A stretch of DNA of 64,000 bases from Deinococcus aquaedulcis (GTDB taxonomy: Bacteria; Deinococcota; Deinococci; Deinococcales; Deinococcaceae). Below are positions 25,199 to 37,829 of this stretch, piece after piece. The stretch is from contig NZ_JAHRBL010000010.1 in the NCBI RefSeq assembly GCF_019693445.1, forward strand, positions 1 to 64,000, read 5' to 3'. The position numbers and the translations under genes were made by a program. The notes below the pieces were generated by a model. That model worked only from the letters and a program-made list of their open reading frames with translations. It did no database searches and had not been told where the DNA came from. Position 1 is the first letter of the stretch; each line of letters starts with the position of its first letter.

Positions 25199-25828
25199 TT
25201 AGTTCAGGACGCGGCGGGCGCCGTCGTAGCGGGTGGCCCAGTAGGCGTTGCCGAACAGGGGCTCAATGACGGTGCGGCCCTGGTAGCTGTTGGCGTTGGC
25301 CATCAGGCCGTCGCCCAGGTAGATGCCCACGTGGCTGGCGGTGCGGCCCAGGGTGTTGAAGAACACCAGATCGCCTGCGCGCAGGTCGCGGCGGCTCACG
25401 GCGCTGCCCACGCGCCACTGCGCGGCGGCGGTGCGGGGCAGGCTGATGCCCAGCTGGCGGAACACGTTCATGGTAAAGCCGCTGCAGTCAATGCCGCCGC
25501 GCCCGGTGCCGCCCAGCACGTACCGAATGCCCAGGAAGTTGCTGGCTGCCGCGCGAACGTAGGCGCCGCCGGCCGTGCGCGCCACCGGGGCCGCCGGGGC
25601 GGCGGGCGCCGGGCGGGCGGCCGCCCCAGCGCTGCCGCCGGTGCTGAGCTTCTGGCCCACCTGAATGGTGGTGCTGCCTAAGCGGTTGAGCTTCATCAGG
25701 GTGGGGGCGTCCACGCCCGTGGCCTTGGCGATGGAGTACAGGGTGTCTCCAGGCTTCACGGTGTAGGTGGCGGCGCTGGCGGTGCTCGAAAGAGCCAGGA
25801 CAGTTAGGAAGGCACGAGAGAGTTTCAT
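25199..25828 (-). CDS. LysM-NlpC/P60 cell-wall endopeptidase
   Basis: This 209-residue secreted enzyme cuts peptidoglycan stem peptides. A signal peptide (residues 1-19) precedes a LysM domain ([18 protein letters not shown], residues 22-63), an Ala/Pro linker and an NlpC/P60 domain. The catalytic cysteine is in GIDCSGF (C115) and the His in [11 protein letters not shown] (H166). It is a single gene with its own terminator, preceded by an AT-rich 400-bp region. Confidence 0.93.
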   Translation of the reverse strand: MKLSRAFLTVLALSSTASAATYTVKPGDTLYSIAKATGVDAPTLMKLNRLGSTTIQVGQKLSTGGSAGAAARPAPAAPAAPVARTAGGAYVRAAASNFLGIRYVLGGTGRGGIDCSGFTMNVFRQLGISLPRTAAAQWRVGSAVSRRDLRAGDLVFFNTLGRTASHVGIYLGDGLMANANSYQGRTVIEPLFGNAYWATRYDGARRVLN

Positions 25829-26236
25829 CGACGGGGGCAGTTTATCGTCTCTTTATTTAGTTGTCCTTAATTCATGGAAATTTGGGGGGCTGGTATGCGC
25901 CTATACGGCGTTTATGCGTCGTCTGACCTGTACGGCCTCCCCTTTATGAGCCTCCTGCGTTCAGGATTCTCAAGTCCAGGCTCATGTTTTCAGATCACTG
26001 GCTTCTGCCGTGACTCAGGCACTTTTCGCTGAATGCCGAGTTTCCGATATTCTCATTTTACTCATCATGGCTTTGGGTGGTCATCTTTTGGCGGATGCGG
26101 GGTGCCCATTCCAGCCGATCAAGGGGCGGCATGGAGGCGCATGCAGGACTATGCCCCGTCACGCCGCTCTCTGGCACCCCAGGTGGGACGGGGAGGGTTC
26201 GGCAGAACGCGCGCAGGGGTTAGGCTAGGAGGCAGC
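25829..26236. other. AT-richer intergenic region
   Basis: This 408-bp stretch between divergent genes is visibly more AT-rich than its neighbours and contains TTTATTTAG- and TTTTACTCATC-like segments that could hold promoters for both sides. I see no convincing gene, hairpin or repeat in it. Confidence 0.4.
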
Positions 26237-26602
26237 ATGAAGGAAACCCTCTCGACCGAGCAGATTCAGCTGGGCCTGAAGCATTACCGCCGCATTGCGC
26301 GTCAGGACATGCTGCGGGCCAGCGAGACCCCCCATCCCGAGGCCTTTTTGAAGCACGCCGAGAGCCGCCGGGAGGTCTACGCCCAGTTGGGCACCGTTGC
26401 CGAGACCCACGGGCCCGACGACGTGATTGCGCACGCGCTGGAGCTTTACCGCGCGCTGCCCTTTGCCACTGGCACCCCAGAGCACGCCCACCCCGACATC
26501 AAGGGCCAGGAAAACGCCCTGGAGAACTTTTTCCTGCTGGTGGGCCTGGACCCCAAGACCCGGCGCGAGGCCCGCAGCAAGCGCCCTCGCCTCAGTCCCT
26601 GA
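26237..26602 (+). CDS. Conserved hypothetical cytoplasmic protein
   Basis: This 121-residue, mostly helical protein has no signal or membrane segment. It starts with an optimal Shine-Dalgarno (AGGAGG, six bases before ATG). The sequence STEQIQLGLKHYRRIARQDMLR and the basic tail RREARSKRPRLSP give no family I can name. It lies just upstream of the DUF1844 and dtd genes and may be co-transcribed with them. Confidence 0.65.
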   Translation: MKETLSTEQIQLGLKHYRRIARQDMLRASETPHPEAFLKHAESRREVYAQLGTVAETHGPDDVIAHALELYRALPFATGTPEHAHPDIKGQENALENFFLLVGLDPKTRREARSKRPRLSP

Positions 26603-26627
26603 CCGGGCCCCTACACTAAGGCGCGTG

Positions 26628-26900
26628 ATGCCCCACCCGGATTTTGTTGGACTGGTGAACACCCTGCAGGCCACCGCCGAGGCCGCGCTGGGCGACCTGA
26701 ACGCGGCGACGGCCAGCGCCGCCCGCGACGGCCTGCTGGACGAGCGCCGCGCCCGCCAGACCGCCGAACGCAGCCTGAAGCTACTGACCATGCTGGCCGA
26801 GAAAACCCGGGGCAACCTGGATTTCACCGAAGCCGAACTGCTCAGCGACGCCATCACCAGCCTACACGCCCGCCTGCAGGCGCCCGGCGGCCAGGGCTAG
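26628..26900 (+). CDS. DUF1844 family protein
   Basis: This 90-residue helical protein matches DUF1844: [20 protein letters not shown] and the hallmark [20 protein letters not shown] (about residues 54-73). Its function is unknown. A GTG directly before the ATG (26625) is an alternative start. The stop codon is one base before the dtd start, so the two are tightly linked. Confidence 0.75.
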   Translation: MPHPDFVGLVNTLQATAEAALGDLNAATASAARDGLLDERRARQTAERSLKLLTMLAEKTRGNLDFTEAELLSDAITSLHARLQAPGGQG

Positions 26901-26901
26901 C

Positions 26902-27342
26902 GTGCGCGCTGTGCTTCAGCGGGTCACGCAGGCCCGCTGCACCGTGGCGGGGCAGGTGACCGGCGAGACCGGGCCAGGACTGGTCCTGCTGCTGGGCGTG
27001 GCCCCCGGCGATACCGAGCAGACCGCCCAGGTGCTCGCCGCCAAAATCGCCAAATTGCGTATTTTTGGCGACGAGGCCGGCAAGATGAACCGCAGCGTGC
27101 AGGACATTGGCGGCGGTATCCTCAGCATCAGCCAGTTCACGCTGTACGCCGATACCCGCAGCGGCAACCGCCCCAGCTTTACCGGCGCGGCCCCGCCCGA
27201 GCAGGCCCGCGCCCTGTACGCGGTGTTTAACGCGGCGCTGCGTGACCTGGGCCTGCCCGTGGGTGAAGGGGTCTTCGGCGCCCACATGGTCATTGACCTG
27301 ACCAACGATGGCCCCGTGACCCTCACCCTGGACGTGGCGTAA
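26902..27342 (+). CDS. dtd: D-aminoacyl-tRNA deacylase
   Basis: This 146-residue enzyme removes D-amino acids (and Gly from tRNA-Ala) mischarged to tRNA. Family landmarks are [15 protein letters not shown] at the N-terminus, [17 protein letters not shown] (the catalytic SQFTL motif, near residue 76) and the C-terminal [11 protein letters not shown] (Gly-cisPro-like NxGPxT motif). The start is a GTG one base after the DUF1844 stop. Confidence 0.95.
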   Translation: MRAVLQRVTQARCTVAGQVTGETGPGLVLLLGVAPGDTEQTAQVLAAKIAKLRIFGDEAGKMNRSVQDIGGGILSISQFTLYADTRSGNRPSFTGAAPPEQARALYAVFNAALRDLGLPVGEGVFGAHMVIDLTNDGPVTLTLDVA

Positions 27343-27422
27343 AAACGGGCAGGAGGGGGCCTGCCGTGCCCGGCCCCCCGGCCCTCTTTGTTCTCACCGC
27401 CGCCCACCCTATGCTGCGCCGC

Positions 27423-28508
27423 ATGATCCGCCGCACTGCCCTGCTGGCCGCGCTCCTCTGTGTGGGGGGCGCGGCGGCCTATACCGTCAAGCCCGGCGAC
27501 ACGCTGTATTCCATTGCGCGCGCCAACGGCACCACCGTCGAGGTGCTCGCGCACCTGAACGGGCTGCAGGGCACCGCCCTGAAGGTGGGCCAGGAACTGA
27601 AGCTGCCAGGCGCGGGCACGGCGGCCACCCCGGCTGCGCCAGCCACGCCTGCGCCCCTCCCCCCGGAGCAACTGGCCCCCACCCCCACCGGCGCGCGCAT
27701 TGCGGGCGTGAACATCACCGTGCCCGCCAGCCTGCGCATGGGCGAGGCCTTTGTGGTGCGCCTCAGCGGCGCGCGGGCGGGCGAGGCCACCGTGCGCTTT
27801 CCCAGTGAGGTGGGCGAGGATGTGCGCCGCCCCAACGAGGCCCTGAAACCCACAGGCGCGGCGGGCGAATACGTGGTTCCTGGGCGCGTGGTGCTGGGCA
27901 AGACCACCCCGGTGGTCTATGAGGTCACGCTGGACGGCGCGCTCGTGCGCGGGCGCATTCCGGTGGCCGGGCTGGACCAGCCCATCCAGCACCTGAACCT
28001 GCCCCCCCGCATTAGCGGCGTGCTGCAGGACCCCGCCCGCAAGGCTGAAGACGCCCTGGTGGAAGGGGCGTACGCGCGGCGCACCCCGCAGGCCTGGAGC
28101 CGCCCCTTTGCCCCGGCCCTCAGGGGCATGGCCCCCACCAGCAGTTCGTTCGGGCAGCCGCGCACCTACGTGGCGGGCGGCGCGGTGGCCTACCACTTTG
28201 GCACCGACTACCCCGCCCGCAGCGGCACCCCCGTCCTGGCCGTGAACGACGGCACCGTGGTGGTGGCCGGGCGCTACCCCGTGCGCGGCGGCCTCGTGGT
28301 GATTGACCACGGCGCGGGGGTCACCAGCCTGTATTTCCACCAGAGCAAGGTGAGCGTGAAGGTGGGTCAGAAGGTGGCGCGCGGCGACAAGATCGGCGAG
28401 GTGGGCAGCACGGGCCTGAGTGCCGGCCCCCACCTGCACCTGGAAATCCGCGTGCGGGGCGAAGGCACCAACCCCGCGAGCTGGATGAACCGCCTGTGGC
28501 CGCGCTGA
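27423..28508 (+). CDS. LysM-M23 metallopeptidase (peptidoglycan hydrolase/activator)
   Basis: This 361-residue secreted protein has a signal peptide, one LysM domain ([18 protein letters not shown]), a proline/alanine linker, an Ig-like middle region and a C-terminal M23 domain. M23 ligands are visible in YHFGTDYPA (HxxxD) and GPHLHLEIRV (HxH). I place the start at the ATG at 27423 because TATGCT ends seven bases upstream, the leaderless spacing; 27411 is the alternative. Family members cut cross-bridges or act as NlpD/EnvC-type activators. Confidence 0.9.
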   Translation: MIRRTALLAALLCVGGAAAYTVKPGDTLYSIARANGTTVEVLAHLNGLQGTALKVGQELKLPGAGTAATPAAPATPAPLPPEQLAPTPTGARIAGVNITVPASLRMGEAFVVRLSGARAGEATVRFPSEVGEDVRRPNEALKPTGAAGEYVVPGRVVLGKTTPVVYEVTLDGALVRGRIPVAGLDQPIQHLNLPPRISGVLQDPARKAEDALVEGAYARRTPQAWSRPFAPALRGMAPTSSSFGQPRTYVAGGAVAYHFGTDYPARSGTPVLAVNDGTVVVAGRYPVRGGLVVIDHGAGVTSLYFHQSKVSVKVGQKVARGDKIGEVGSTGLSAGPHLHLEIRVRGEGTNPASWMNRLWPR

Positions 28509-28563
28509 GGCGCTGACCCCTGCTGGCTGAAGGCTGAGCGAGGGCTACACTATGCTCTGGCGC

Positions 28564-29352
28564 ATGGCCCCGCTCCGCGACCTGTTGATCGTCACGCCCC
28601 ACTCTTCCGGGCAGCTGCCGGCGGACGTGCTGTGGGGCATGCTGGGCGAGGCGATGTTCGACACGCCTGCGCGCGAGGCCCTGCTGCGGCGCGTGTTTCT
28701 GGACGGCGACCCCTACACCGAGCTGCTGTATCACGTGCCCGGCGCCCGCCACGTGCAGGCGCCCTGGAGCCGATTTGCCGCCGACCTCAACCGCGAGCGC
28801 GGTGACCGGGCCGACAATGGGGTGTTGAAACTCACGGGGTTTGACCGAGACACGCTGTATCCCCCCGGCTTCATGCTGGGCGAGGAGGCCCGCGAGGATC
28901 GCCTGCGCCGCCTGTGGGACCCGTTCGACGCGCTGCTGTCGACCGAAGCGCCACGCAGCCGCCTGATGATCGTGGGACACGCGATGGCGCCGCATGGCCC
29001 CGCCCTGGGCCACGACACCGGAAAGCCGCGCCCAGCCGTCTGCTTAATGCCGGGCACTGCCCAGGCCCCCACCTTTCCGGTGGCCCTGTGGCCTGCGCTG
29101 CAGCAGGCTGCCGAGCAGGCGTTTGCCCCGGCCATCGCCCACAGCCCCGATCCCCGGGTGACCGTAGGCGAACCCTGGAGCACCGATACCCTCAGCCGCG
29201 TGCACGGGGCGCGCGCCGGGATTCCAGCGTTCGGCATCGAGTTCAATACCGCGCTGTACCTGCAGGGTGGGCAGCCCCAGGATGAGCAGTTGCGTGCCCT
29301 GAACCGGGGCTTTATCGCCTTTGCCGGGGCGGCGCTGGCGCTGCTGGCCTAA
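28564..29352 (+). CDS. N-formylglutamate amidohydrolase-family protein
   Basis: This 262-residue protein fits the FGase fold: TPHSSGQLP near the start, DGDPYTELL, and SRFAADLNRERGD, which corresponds to the conserved R-x-x-x-D-x-N-R metal/substrate region. Family members hydrolyse N-formylglutamate or similar amides; no hut genes are nearby, so the substrate is unclear. The start at 28564 is chosen because TATGCT ends seven bases upstream; an in-frame ATG at 28552 lies inside that box. Confidence 0.72.
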   Translation: MAPLRDLLIVTPHSSGQLPADVLWGMLGEAMFDTPAREALLRRVFLDGDPYTELLYHVPGARHVQAPWSRFAADLNRERGDRADNGVLKLTGFDRDTLYPPGFMLGEEAREDRLRRLWDPFDALLSTEAPRSRLMIVGHAMAPHGPALGHDTGKPRPAVCLMPGTAQAPTFPVALWPALQQAAEQAFAPAIAHSPDPRVTVGEPWSTDTLSRVHGARAGIPAFGIEFNTALYLQGGQPQDEQLRALNRGFIAFAGAALALLA

Positions 29353-29359
29353 CCCGGCT

Positions 29360-30349
<990 letters not shown>

Positions 30350-30469
30350 CGCCGGGCAGCATAGAGCATGGCGCTGGGGCGGCCCGGCCTCGCGTGCGCA
30401 CCGCACAGATGCCCCAAGTGCAGCCGCGCCGACAGTGCCGCGCCGCCTGGACCGGCCAAGATGCAACGT

Positions 30470-31417
30470 ATGGTCATGGCGCCCCCTCTGCTGCGTTCCC
30501 TCTGGGCCCTGCTGGTGCTGGCGCTGCTGGGCGCACTGGGGCTGGCGGCGGCGCAGGCGGCGCCCACGGCCTCGCTGCGCCCCGCCCTGAGCGGCGAACA
30601 GCGCACGCTGAGCCTGCCGGGCTTCGGAGCGGTGGCCTACACGGCCGATCCCCGGGGCAGCGGGCGCCCGCTGGTGCTGCTGCACAGCGTGAATGCCGCC
30701 GCCAGCGCCTACGAGATGAAGCCGCTGTGGGACGCCTATGCCGGCAGCCGCCCGCTGTACGCCCTGGAGTGGCCCGGGTTTGGCCGCAGTGCCCGCCCCG
30801 ACGTGCCCTACACCCCGGCCCTGATGGTCTCGGCCCTCCGGGCCCTGCTGGACACCCTGGGCACCGAGGTGGACGTGGTGGCCCTGAGCCTGGGTAGTGA
30901 ATTTGCCGCCCGCGCCGCCCTGGCCGACCCGCGCATCCGCCGCCTCGCCCTGATCAGCCCCACGGGCCTGGGCCGGGCGCGGGGCGAACCCAACCCGAAC
31001 ACGGGCCGGGCCCTGCGCGCGGTGTCGGGGCCGCTGTACAGCGCCCTGCGCACCCGCCCCAGCATCGAATACTTCCTGAGCCGCTCGTTCCGGGGGCCCG
31101 TGGATGACGGCCTGCTGGCCTACGCCCTGGAGACCTCGCGCCAGCCGGGGGCCGTGTACGCTCCGCTGGCGTTTCTGAGCGGCGTACTGTTCACGCCCGA
31201 CGCCTACGGCGAGCTGTACGCCCGACTGAGCGGGCCGCTGCTGGTGCTGTACGACCAGGACGCGTTCACGTCTTTCGAGCGCCTGCCTGAACTGCTGGGG
31301 CGTCCGGGGGTGCAGGCCGTGCGCATTGAGGGCACCGACGGCCTGCCCCAGTTTGACCGCCCGGGCGAGGTGAAAGCGGCCCTGGACCGCTTCTGGAACG
31401 AGGCAGAGACCCGGTAA
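30470..31417 (+). CDS. Alpha/beta-hydrolase fold protein, membrane-anchored or secreted
   Basis: This 315-residue protein has an N-terminal hydrophobic segment ([20 protein letters not shown]) and an alpha/beta-hydrolase core. [17 protein letters not shown] gives the oxyanion region, [12 protein letters not shown] the nucleophile elbow with Ser, and [13 protein letters not shown] the acid. At the place where the catalytic His normally follows Gly, the sequence reads [11 protein letters not shown], so the His seems missing. It may be inactive, use another His or have a non-hydrolytic role. Starts at 30461 and 30476 are also possible. Confidence 0.75.
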   Translation: MVMAPPLLRSLWALLVLALLGALGLAAAQAAPTASLRPALSGEQRTLSLPGFGAVAYTADPRGSGRPLVLLHSVNAAASAYEMKPLWDAYAGSRPLYALEWPGFGRSARPDVPYTPALMVSALRALLDTLGTEVDVVALSLGSEFAARAALADPRIRRLALISPTGLGRARGEPNPNTGRALRAVSGPLYSALRTRPSIEYFLSRSFRGPVDDGLLAYALETSRQPGAVYAPLAFLSGVLFTPDAYGELYARLSGPLLVLYDQDAFTSFERLPELLGRPGVQAVRIEGTDGLPQFDRPGEVKAALDRFWNEAETR

Positions 31418-31508
31418 ACGTGCACGGCTGGTTTGAACATCAACCGAGCCGACGAGGACAGCGGCGCAGCAGAGAGGGGAGCAAAGAACGTCTCCTTCAC
31501 CGAAAATG

Positions 31509-31537
31509 GCAACGTTTTGGCGCTTCCCTGCAACGTT
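31509..31537. promoter_or_regulatory. Direct GCAACGTT repeats upstream of the amidohydrolase
   Basis: Two copies of GCAACGTT (31509-31516, 31530-31537) are 21 bp apart, two helical turns. The second overlaps the -35 TTGTCA of the adjacent promoter, so they look like an operator. Confidence 0.35.
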
Positions 31538-31565
31538 GTCAGAGAAGGGGCGAGGCCCTTAGCAT
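31536..31565 (+). promoter_or_regulatory. Candidate promoter of the amidohydrolase gene
   Basis: TTGTCA, 18 bp and TAGCAT; the -10 ends seven bases before the ATG at 31573, giving a leaderless transcript. Confidence 0.5.
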
Positions 31566-31572
31566 GGCGCGC

Positions 31573-32757
31573 ATGACTGCGCCTGCCGCCTTTACCCCCC
31601 GCCTGCTCGTGTGCGACGTGCTGTACACCGGCATGGGGGGCGCGCAGGCGCCGGGCGCTGTGGTGGTGGTGGGCGGCACGGTGGCCGCCACCGGGCACCC
31701 GGACACCCTGCGCGCCGCCTATCCCCACGCACAAGAGGAGTGCGTGGGCGGCGTGATTGCCCCGCCCCCGGTGAACGCCCACACCCACCTGGACATGAGT
31801 GCCTATGCGTTTCAGGCCCTGCCGTATTTCCGCTGGTTGCCCGAGGTGGTCATTGCCCAGCGTGAGCGCCGGGGTGTGGACGGCGCCCTGGCCGGAGCCG
31901 AGACCCTGGTCGCGCAGGGGGTAGGCGGCGTGGGCGACATTGTGAATATTCCGGCCGTCATGGACGCCCTACTGGCCCGTGAGGACCTGCGCGGCGTGCT
32001 GTACTTCGAGGTGCTGGGGCCCATTCCGGCGCAGGCCGAGGAGCGCTTTGCCGCCATGCGCGCCCTGGTGGACGGCTGGCGGCGCCACCCCCGGGCAGGT
32101 GAACTGCGCGTGGGCCTCACCCCGCACACGCCCTTTACCGTCAGTCACCGCCTGATGCGCCTGGTAACCGAGTACGCGGCGGGCGAGGGCCTGCCCCTGC
32201 AGATTCATGTGGCAGAGCACCCCAGCGAGGTGGAGCTGTTCGCCACGGGCGGGGGTCCGCTGTGGGACAACCGGATGCCCGCGCTGTACACCGCCACCTT
32301 TGCCGAGGTGATTGGCCGCGCGCCCGAGCCTGACCTGACCCCGGTGCGCTACCTGGACGAACTGGGCGTGCTGGCCGCCCGGCCCACCCTGGTGCATATG
32401 GTGAACGTGACCGCAGACGACATCGCCCGGGTGGCGCGCGCGGGCTGCGCGGTGGTGACCTGCCCGCGCTCCAACCAGCACCTGGACTGCGGCGTCTTTC
32501 CCTGGACCGCCTTTGCAGCGGCCGGAGTGGAGGTGGCCCTGGGCACCGATTCCGTGGCCAGCGGCGAAACGCTGGACGTGCGCGACGAGGTGGCTTTCGC
32601 CCGGCGCCTCTATCCGGAACTGGACCCCCGCCTGATCGTGCGCGCGGCCGTCAAGGGTGGTCACCGCGTGCTGGGGACCCGCGCGCCCCTGATCCGCCGG
32701 GGCGAGGGTTGGCAGGAGGCGTTCATCTGGTCAGCAGCCAAGGAAACCCGCCGCTGA
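31573..32757 (+). CDS. Metal-dependent amidohydrolase / aminohydrolase
   Basis: This 394-residue enzyme of the amidohydrolase superfamily (chlorohydrolase / S-adenosylhomocysteine deaminase group) has its metal ligands in NAHTHLDMS (HxH), IHVAEH, LVHMVN and LGTDSVAS (Asp). It probably deaminates or hydrolyses a nucleobase-like or guanidino substrate. The start follows the leaderless TAGCAT box; an in-frame ATG at 31564 lies inside that box. Confidence 0.85.
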   Translation: MTAPAAFTPRLLVCDVLYTGMGGAQAPGAVVVVGGTVAATGHPDTLRAAYPHAQEECVGGVIAPPPVNAHTHLDMSAYAFQALPYFRWLPEVVIAQRERRGVDGALAGAETLVAQGVGGVGDIVNIPAVMDALLAREDLRGVLYFEVLGPIPAQAEERFAAMRALVDGWRRHPRAGELRVGLTPHTPFTVSHRLMRLVTEYAAGEGLPLQIHVAEHPSEVELFATGGGPLWDNRMPALYTATFAEVIGRAPEPDLTPVRYLDELGVLAARPTLVHMVNVTADDIARVARAGCAVVTCPRSNQHLDCGVFPWTAFAAAGVEVALGTDSVASGETLDVRDEVAFARRLYPELDPRLIVRAAVKGGHRVLGTRAPLIRRGEGWQEAFIWSAAKETRR

Positions 32758-32814
32758 GGCCCGGGGCTTCAGCGGCGAGGGATGGCGGACGCGGGGCCAT
32801 GTGCCCCGCCCCGG

Positions 32815-33276
32815 TCAGGGCTGGCTGACCGTGGCCTGGCAGGGCCCGGTGACGACGTTGGTGCCCTGAAGGCGCGTCAGGCGGCCGGTGTAGGGCAGGC
32901 TCAGCAGGGTGTCCAGGCGGCAGGTGTAGCGCTCGCCGCTGTTGCCAATCCACTCGAAGTTCAGCACGCGGCGGTCCCCGTCGTAGGTGGCCACGGCGAA
33001 GCCTGGGCGCCCGCGTGAAAAGGCGTCGGCCTGATCCAGCCCGCCCACGGTGGCGGTGCCGCCGCTCACGCTCACCAGATCCGGCACCGCCACGGTGGCC
33101 GTGACCGGGCTGCCTTCCAGTTGTCCGCTGACGGTCCAGGTCTGCCCCACCGTCAGCGGCCCAGCTGTACGGGGCGCCGGGCCGCCCTCGCGCGGCGTCA
33201 GCAAGGAAGCCAGGGGCGCGCAGGACGCCAGAAGCGGCAGCAGGGTGAACGAGAGCAGCAGTGCGGGCTTGGTCAT
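32815..33276 (-). CDS. Hypothetical lipoprotein
   Basis: This 153-residue protein has a lipoprotein signal with lipobox LASC (Cys near residue 18) and a short beta-rich domain with two cysteines (YTCRLD and GPCQAT) likely forming a disulfide. The family is unknown to me. ATG at 33276 has TATGCT six bases upstream; an in-frame extension to 33339 would be unnatural. Confidence 0.65.
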   Translation of the reverse strand: MTKPALLLSFTLLPLLASCAPLASLLTPREGGPAPRTAGPLTVGQTWTVSGQLEGSPVTATVAVPDLVSVSGGTATVGGLDQADAFSRGRPGFAVATYDGDRRVLNFEWIGNSGERYTCRLDTLLSLPYTGRLTRLQGTNVVTGPCQATVSQP

Positions 33277-33424
33277 GCGCGCAGCATACGGGCGGCGCAT
33301 GAGCGTGACCGGGCCCACCTTCACCGCGCCCAGAGCCACCGTTCATTCTCCCTGAGCCCACAGGACTCAAGATGCTTACGCCTGTCTCACTGAAATCGCA
33401 GCCGCCTGCCGGCACGGGGCGCGT

Positions 33425-33430
33425 TATACT
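33425..33430 (+). promoter_or_regulatory. secA -10 box (leaderless type)
   Basis: TATACT lies eight bases before the secA ATG, with no Shine-Dalgarno between them. Confidence 0.5.
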
Positions 33431-33438
33431 CGCTTGTC

Positions 33439-36048
<2,610 letters not shown>

Positions 36049-36060
36049 AGCTGGCTGAAG

Positions 36061-36101
36061 CCCGGGGCGCCCGCAAGCAGGTGGGCGCCCCGGGTCGTTT
36101 T
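36061..36101 (+). terminator. secA terminator
   Basis: CCCGGGGCGCCC and GGGCGCCCCGGG form a perfect 12-bp stem with a 10-nt loop, followed by TCGTTTTGT. Confidence 0.85.
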
Positions 36102-36306
36102 GTGTGAAGTGGGGTAGAGGAGAGAAGACGAGGCAGAAATGGCTGAGCCCCGCGAAGCTTCATGAGGAGCCACAGCGATGGGCCGTCCTGGCAGACAGAG
36201 CCTCATTGCCTTGCCCCAAGCACTCTGCACACCAGCCGCAAGTGCCCCGGACCACCGTTCACGGTCCAGGGCGCTTCCTTCTGTCTCTGCCCTGATACCC
36301 ATGCCC

Positions 36307-36930
36307 TTACCGGGGCGTCGCTACCTCGCCTAGCGGCACGTCGTCCTGCTCCTCACCCTGGAAGAAGCGGCCAGCCAGCACGCCGCCCATCACCGTATAC
36401 AGCCCCACCGAGCACTCCTCGCCGCCAAAGGCCACGGCGTAAAAGTCGTCGCTCAGCAGGCCCACGCCGGGCGTGGTGTCGTCGCCAATCTGCCACTCCA
36501 CGGCGCTGTACTCGTCCTGCACGCCCAGCAGCAGCTGCCCCTTGTAGGTGCTGCCATCCGGGTTGGCGCCACTGACGGCCGTCCGCGTGGCTTTCTGGCC
36601 GTCCCAATCGAATTTCTCGGTGCCCTTGGCCTTGCCGGTCATGGTCCAGACCCCAGAGAAGGTGCGCCCGCTGCGCTCGTAGGCCGCCACGCCGCAGTTG
36701 GGCCCCCCGAAAGCCACGGCCACATAGTCACCCAGCTGCAGGCCCACGCCCACCCGCGCGCCACCATCCCACTCGAAGCGCAGTGCGGCGGCCGTTTTGG
36801 TGATCTTCAGCTGGGCCTTTTCTGTCAGGCCGCCAGAAAAGCGTTGCGTGACATCGTAAGTGCCTTCCACAGAGGCCGCTGTGACGGTACCGAAGAGGAG
36901 CGCGCAGGCCAGAGCAACGATTCGTTTCAT
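36307..36930 (-). CDS. Secreted two-repeat protein of unknown function
   Basis: This 207-residue protein has a signal peptide (ends TVTAA) and an internal duplication: GDYVAVAFGGPNCGVAAY near residue 67 and DDFYAVAFGGEECSVGLY near residue 163. Each repeat is beta-rich with one Cys. I do not recognise the family. No Shine-Dalgarno is obvious; CATCAT sits six bases before the ATG. Confidence 0.65.
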   Translation of the reverse strand: MKRIVALACALLFGTVTAASVEGTYDVTQRFSGGLTEKAQLKITKTAAALRFEWDGGARVGVGLQLGDYVAVAFGGPNCGVAAYERSGRTFSGVWTMTGKAKGTEKFDWDGQKATRTAVSGANPDGSTYKGQLLLGVQDEYSAVEWQIGDDTTPGVGLLSDDFYAVAFGGEECSVGLYTVMGGVLAGRFFQGEEQDDVPLGEVATPR

Positions 36931-36991
36931 GGCGCCATGATGCGGCGAGGGGTGGGACAGTCGGGGGGACAGTTTGCTGGCGCTGGCGAGC

Positions 36992-37486
36992 CTACAGCCC
37001 CAGCGCCGCGCGGTTGATGGGTGTAGCAGCGGCCGTCAGCGTGAGGTCGGCGGCCTGTTCTTCGCGCTCACTCAGGCGCAGGCGTTCGGCATGGTGGGGC
37101 AGTTGCAGCACATCGGCCAGCTTGGCGGCCGTGCCGTAGGCCGAAATCTCGTAGTGCTCGACGCGCTGGGCACAGGCAATCAGGCCGGCGTCTCTTACCG
37201 CCGGGGGCGCATCGCGGCGCAGCAATTCGTCGCCCTCGGCCAGCAGGCCGCGCATGGCCTGACAGGTCTGACCGCCCGGCGACTGGTCCAGATCCATGAA
37301 CAGGCCTTCCAGGCGCTGCGCCTGCACCCGGGTCTGGTCCAGGTGGCGTTCCAGGCCGGTGCGCAATGTCTGGTCGCTGGCCGCCGCGATCAGGCGCGGC
37401 AGGGCGCCCAGCAACTGGGTTTCGGCGGAATACAGGTCGCGCAGCTGCTGCAGGTACAAAGCCATCAGGGTGTTCAGGGCAGGCAT
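36992..37486 (-). CDS. DUF892 / YciE-YciF ferritin-like protein
   Basis: This 164-residue four-helix ferritin-like protein matches DUF892: LMALYLQQLRDLYSAETQLL at the start and the HYEISAYGTAAKLAD helix with its Glu and Tyr ligands. Members are stress-induced and bind metal at a di-iron-like centre. The ATG at 37486 has AAGGAGG upstream. A role in oxidative or desiccation protection is inferred from family. Confidence 0.85.
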   Translation of the reverse strand: MPALNTLMALYLQQLRDLYSAETQLLGALPRLIAAASDQTLRTGLERHLDQTRVQAQRLEGLFMDLDQSPGGQTCQAMRGLLAEGDELLRRDAPPAVRDAGLIACAQRVEHYEISAYGTAAKLADVLQLPHHAERLRLSEREEQAADLTLTAAATPINRAALGL

Positions 37487-37726
37487 AGCATCCTCCTTGG
37501 GGTGGGCGTGGCGAAGGCACGGGGGGGCGGTCGGAGTCAGTATGTCCACCCCAGTGCACGGCAGCGCCCCAGATGGAGAGACGCTCAAGCCCAGGTGTGA
37601 AGGGTGCAGAGGGGCGGAAAGGGAACTCAGCGGAGCCGCTTTGGCCATCTTGAGTTGACTTCTGCTCAGCGCCGCCGGGGTCATGGGCCGTGTTGCCCAC
37701 AGCCTACTTCCCGTCTACTTTCCACC
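37487..37726. other. Upstream region of the ferritin-like gene
   Basis: This 240-bp stretch is GC-rich; together with the adjacent MITE-like element it makes a 340-bp gene-free interval. It carries the AAGGAGG site of the DUF892 gene and a possible minus-strand promoter, but no clear -10/-35 pair, hairpin or ORF. Confidence 0.35.
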
Positions 37727-37829
37727 TAGAGCGGTTGACAAAAGAACCCCTCACCCCTGGCTGCGCGGGGCCCTCTCCGACGACGGGAGAGGGTCAAGCA
37801 CCAACATCTTCTTTATGTCAACTGCTCTA
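37727..37829. mobile_element. MITE-like element with 21-bp imperfect terminal inverted repeats
   Basis: The left end TAGAGCGGTTGACAAAAGAA and right end, read inverted, TAGAGCAGTTGACATAAAGAA bound a 103-bp non-coding unit with an inner CTCTCC/GGAGAG-type hairpin. The terminal TAG is used as the stop codon of the diguanylate cyclase. No clear target duplication is visible and no transposase is present. Confidence 0.6.
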
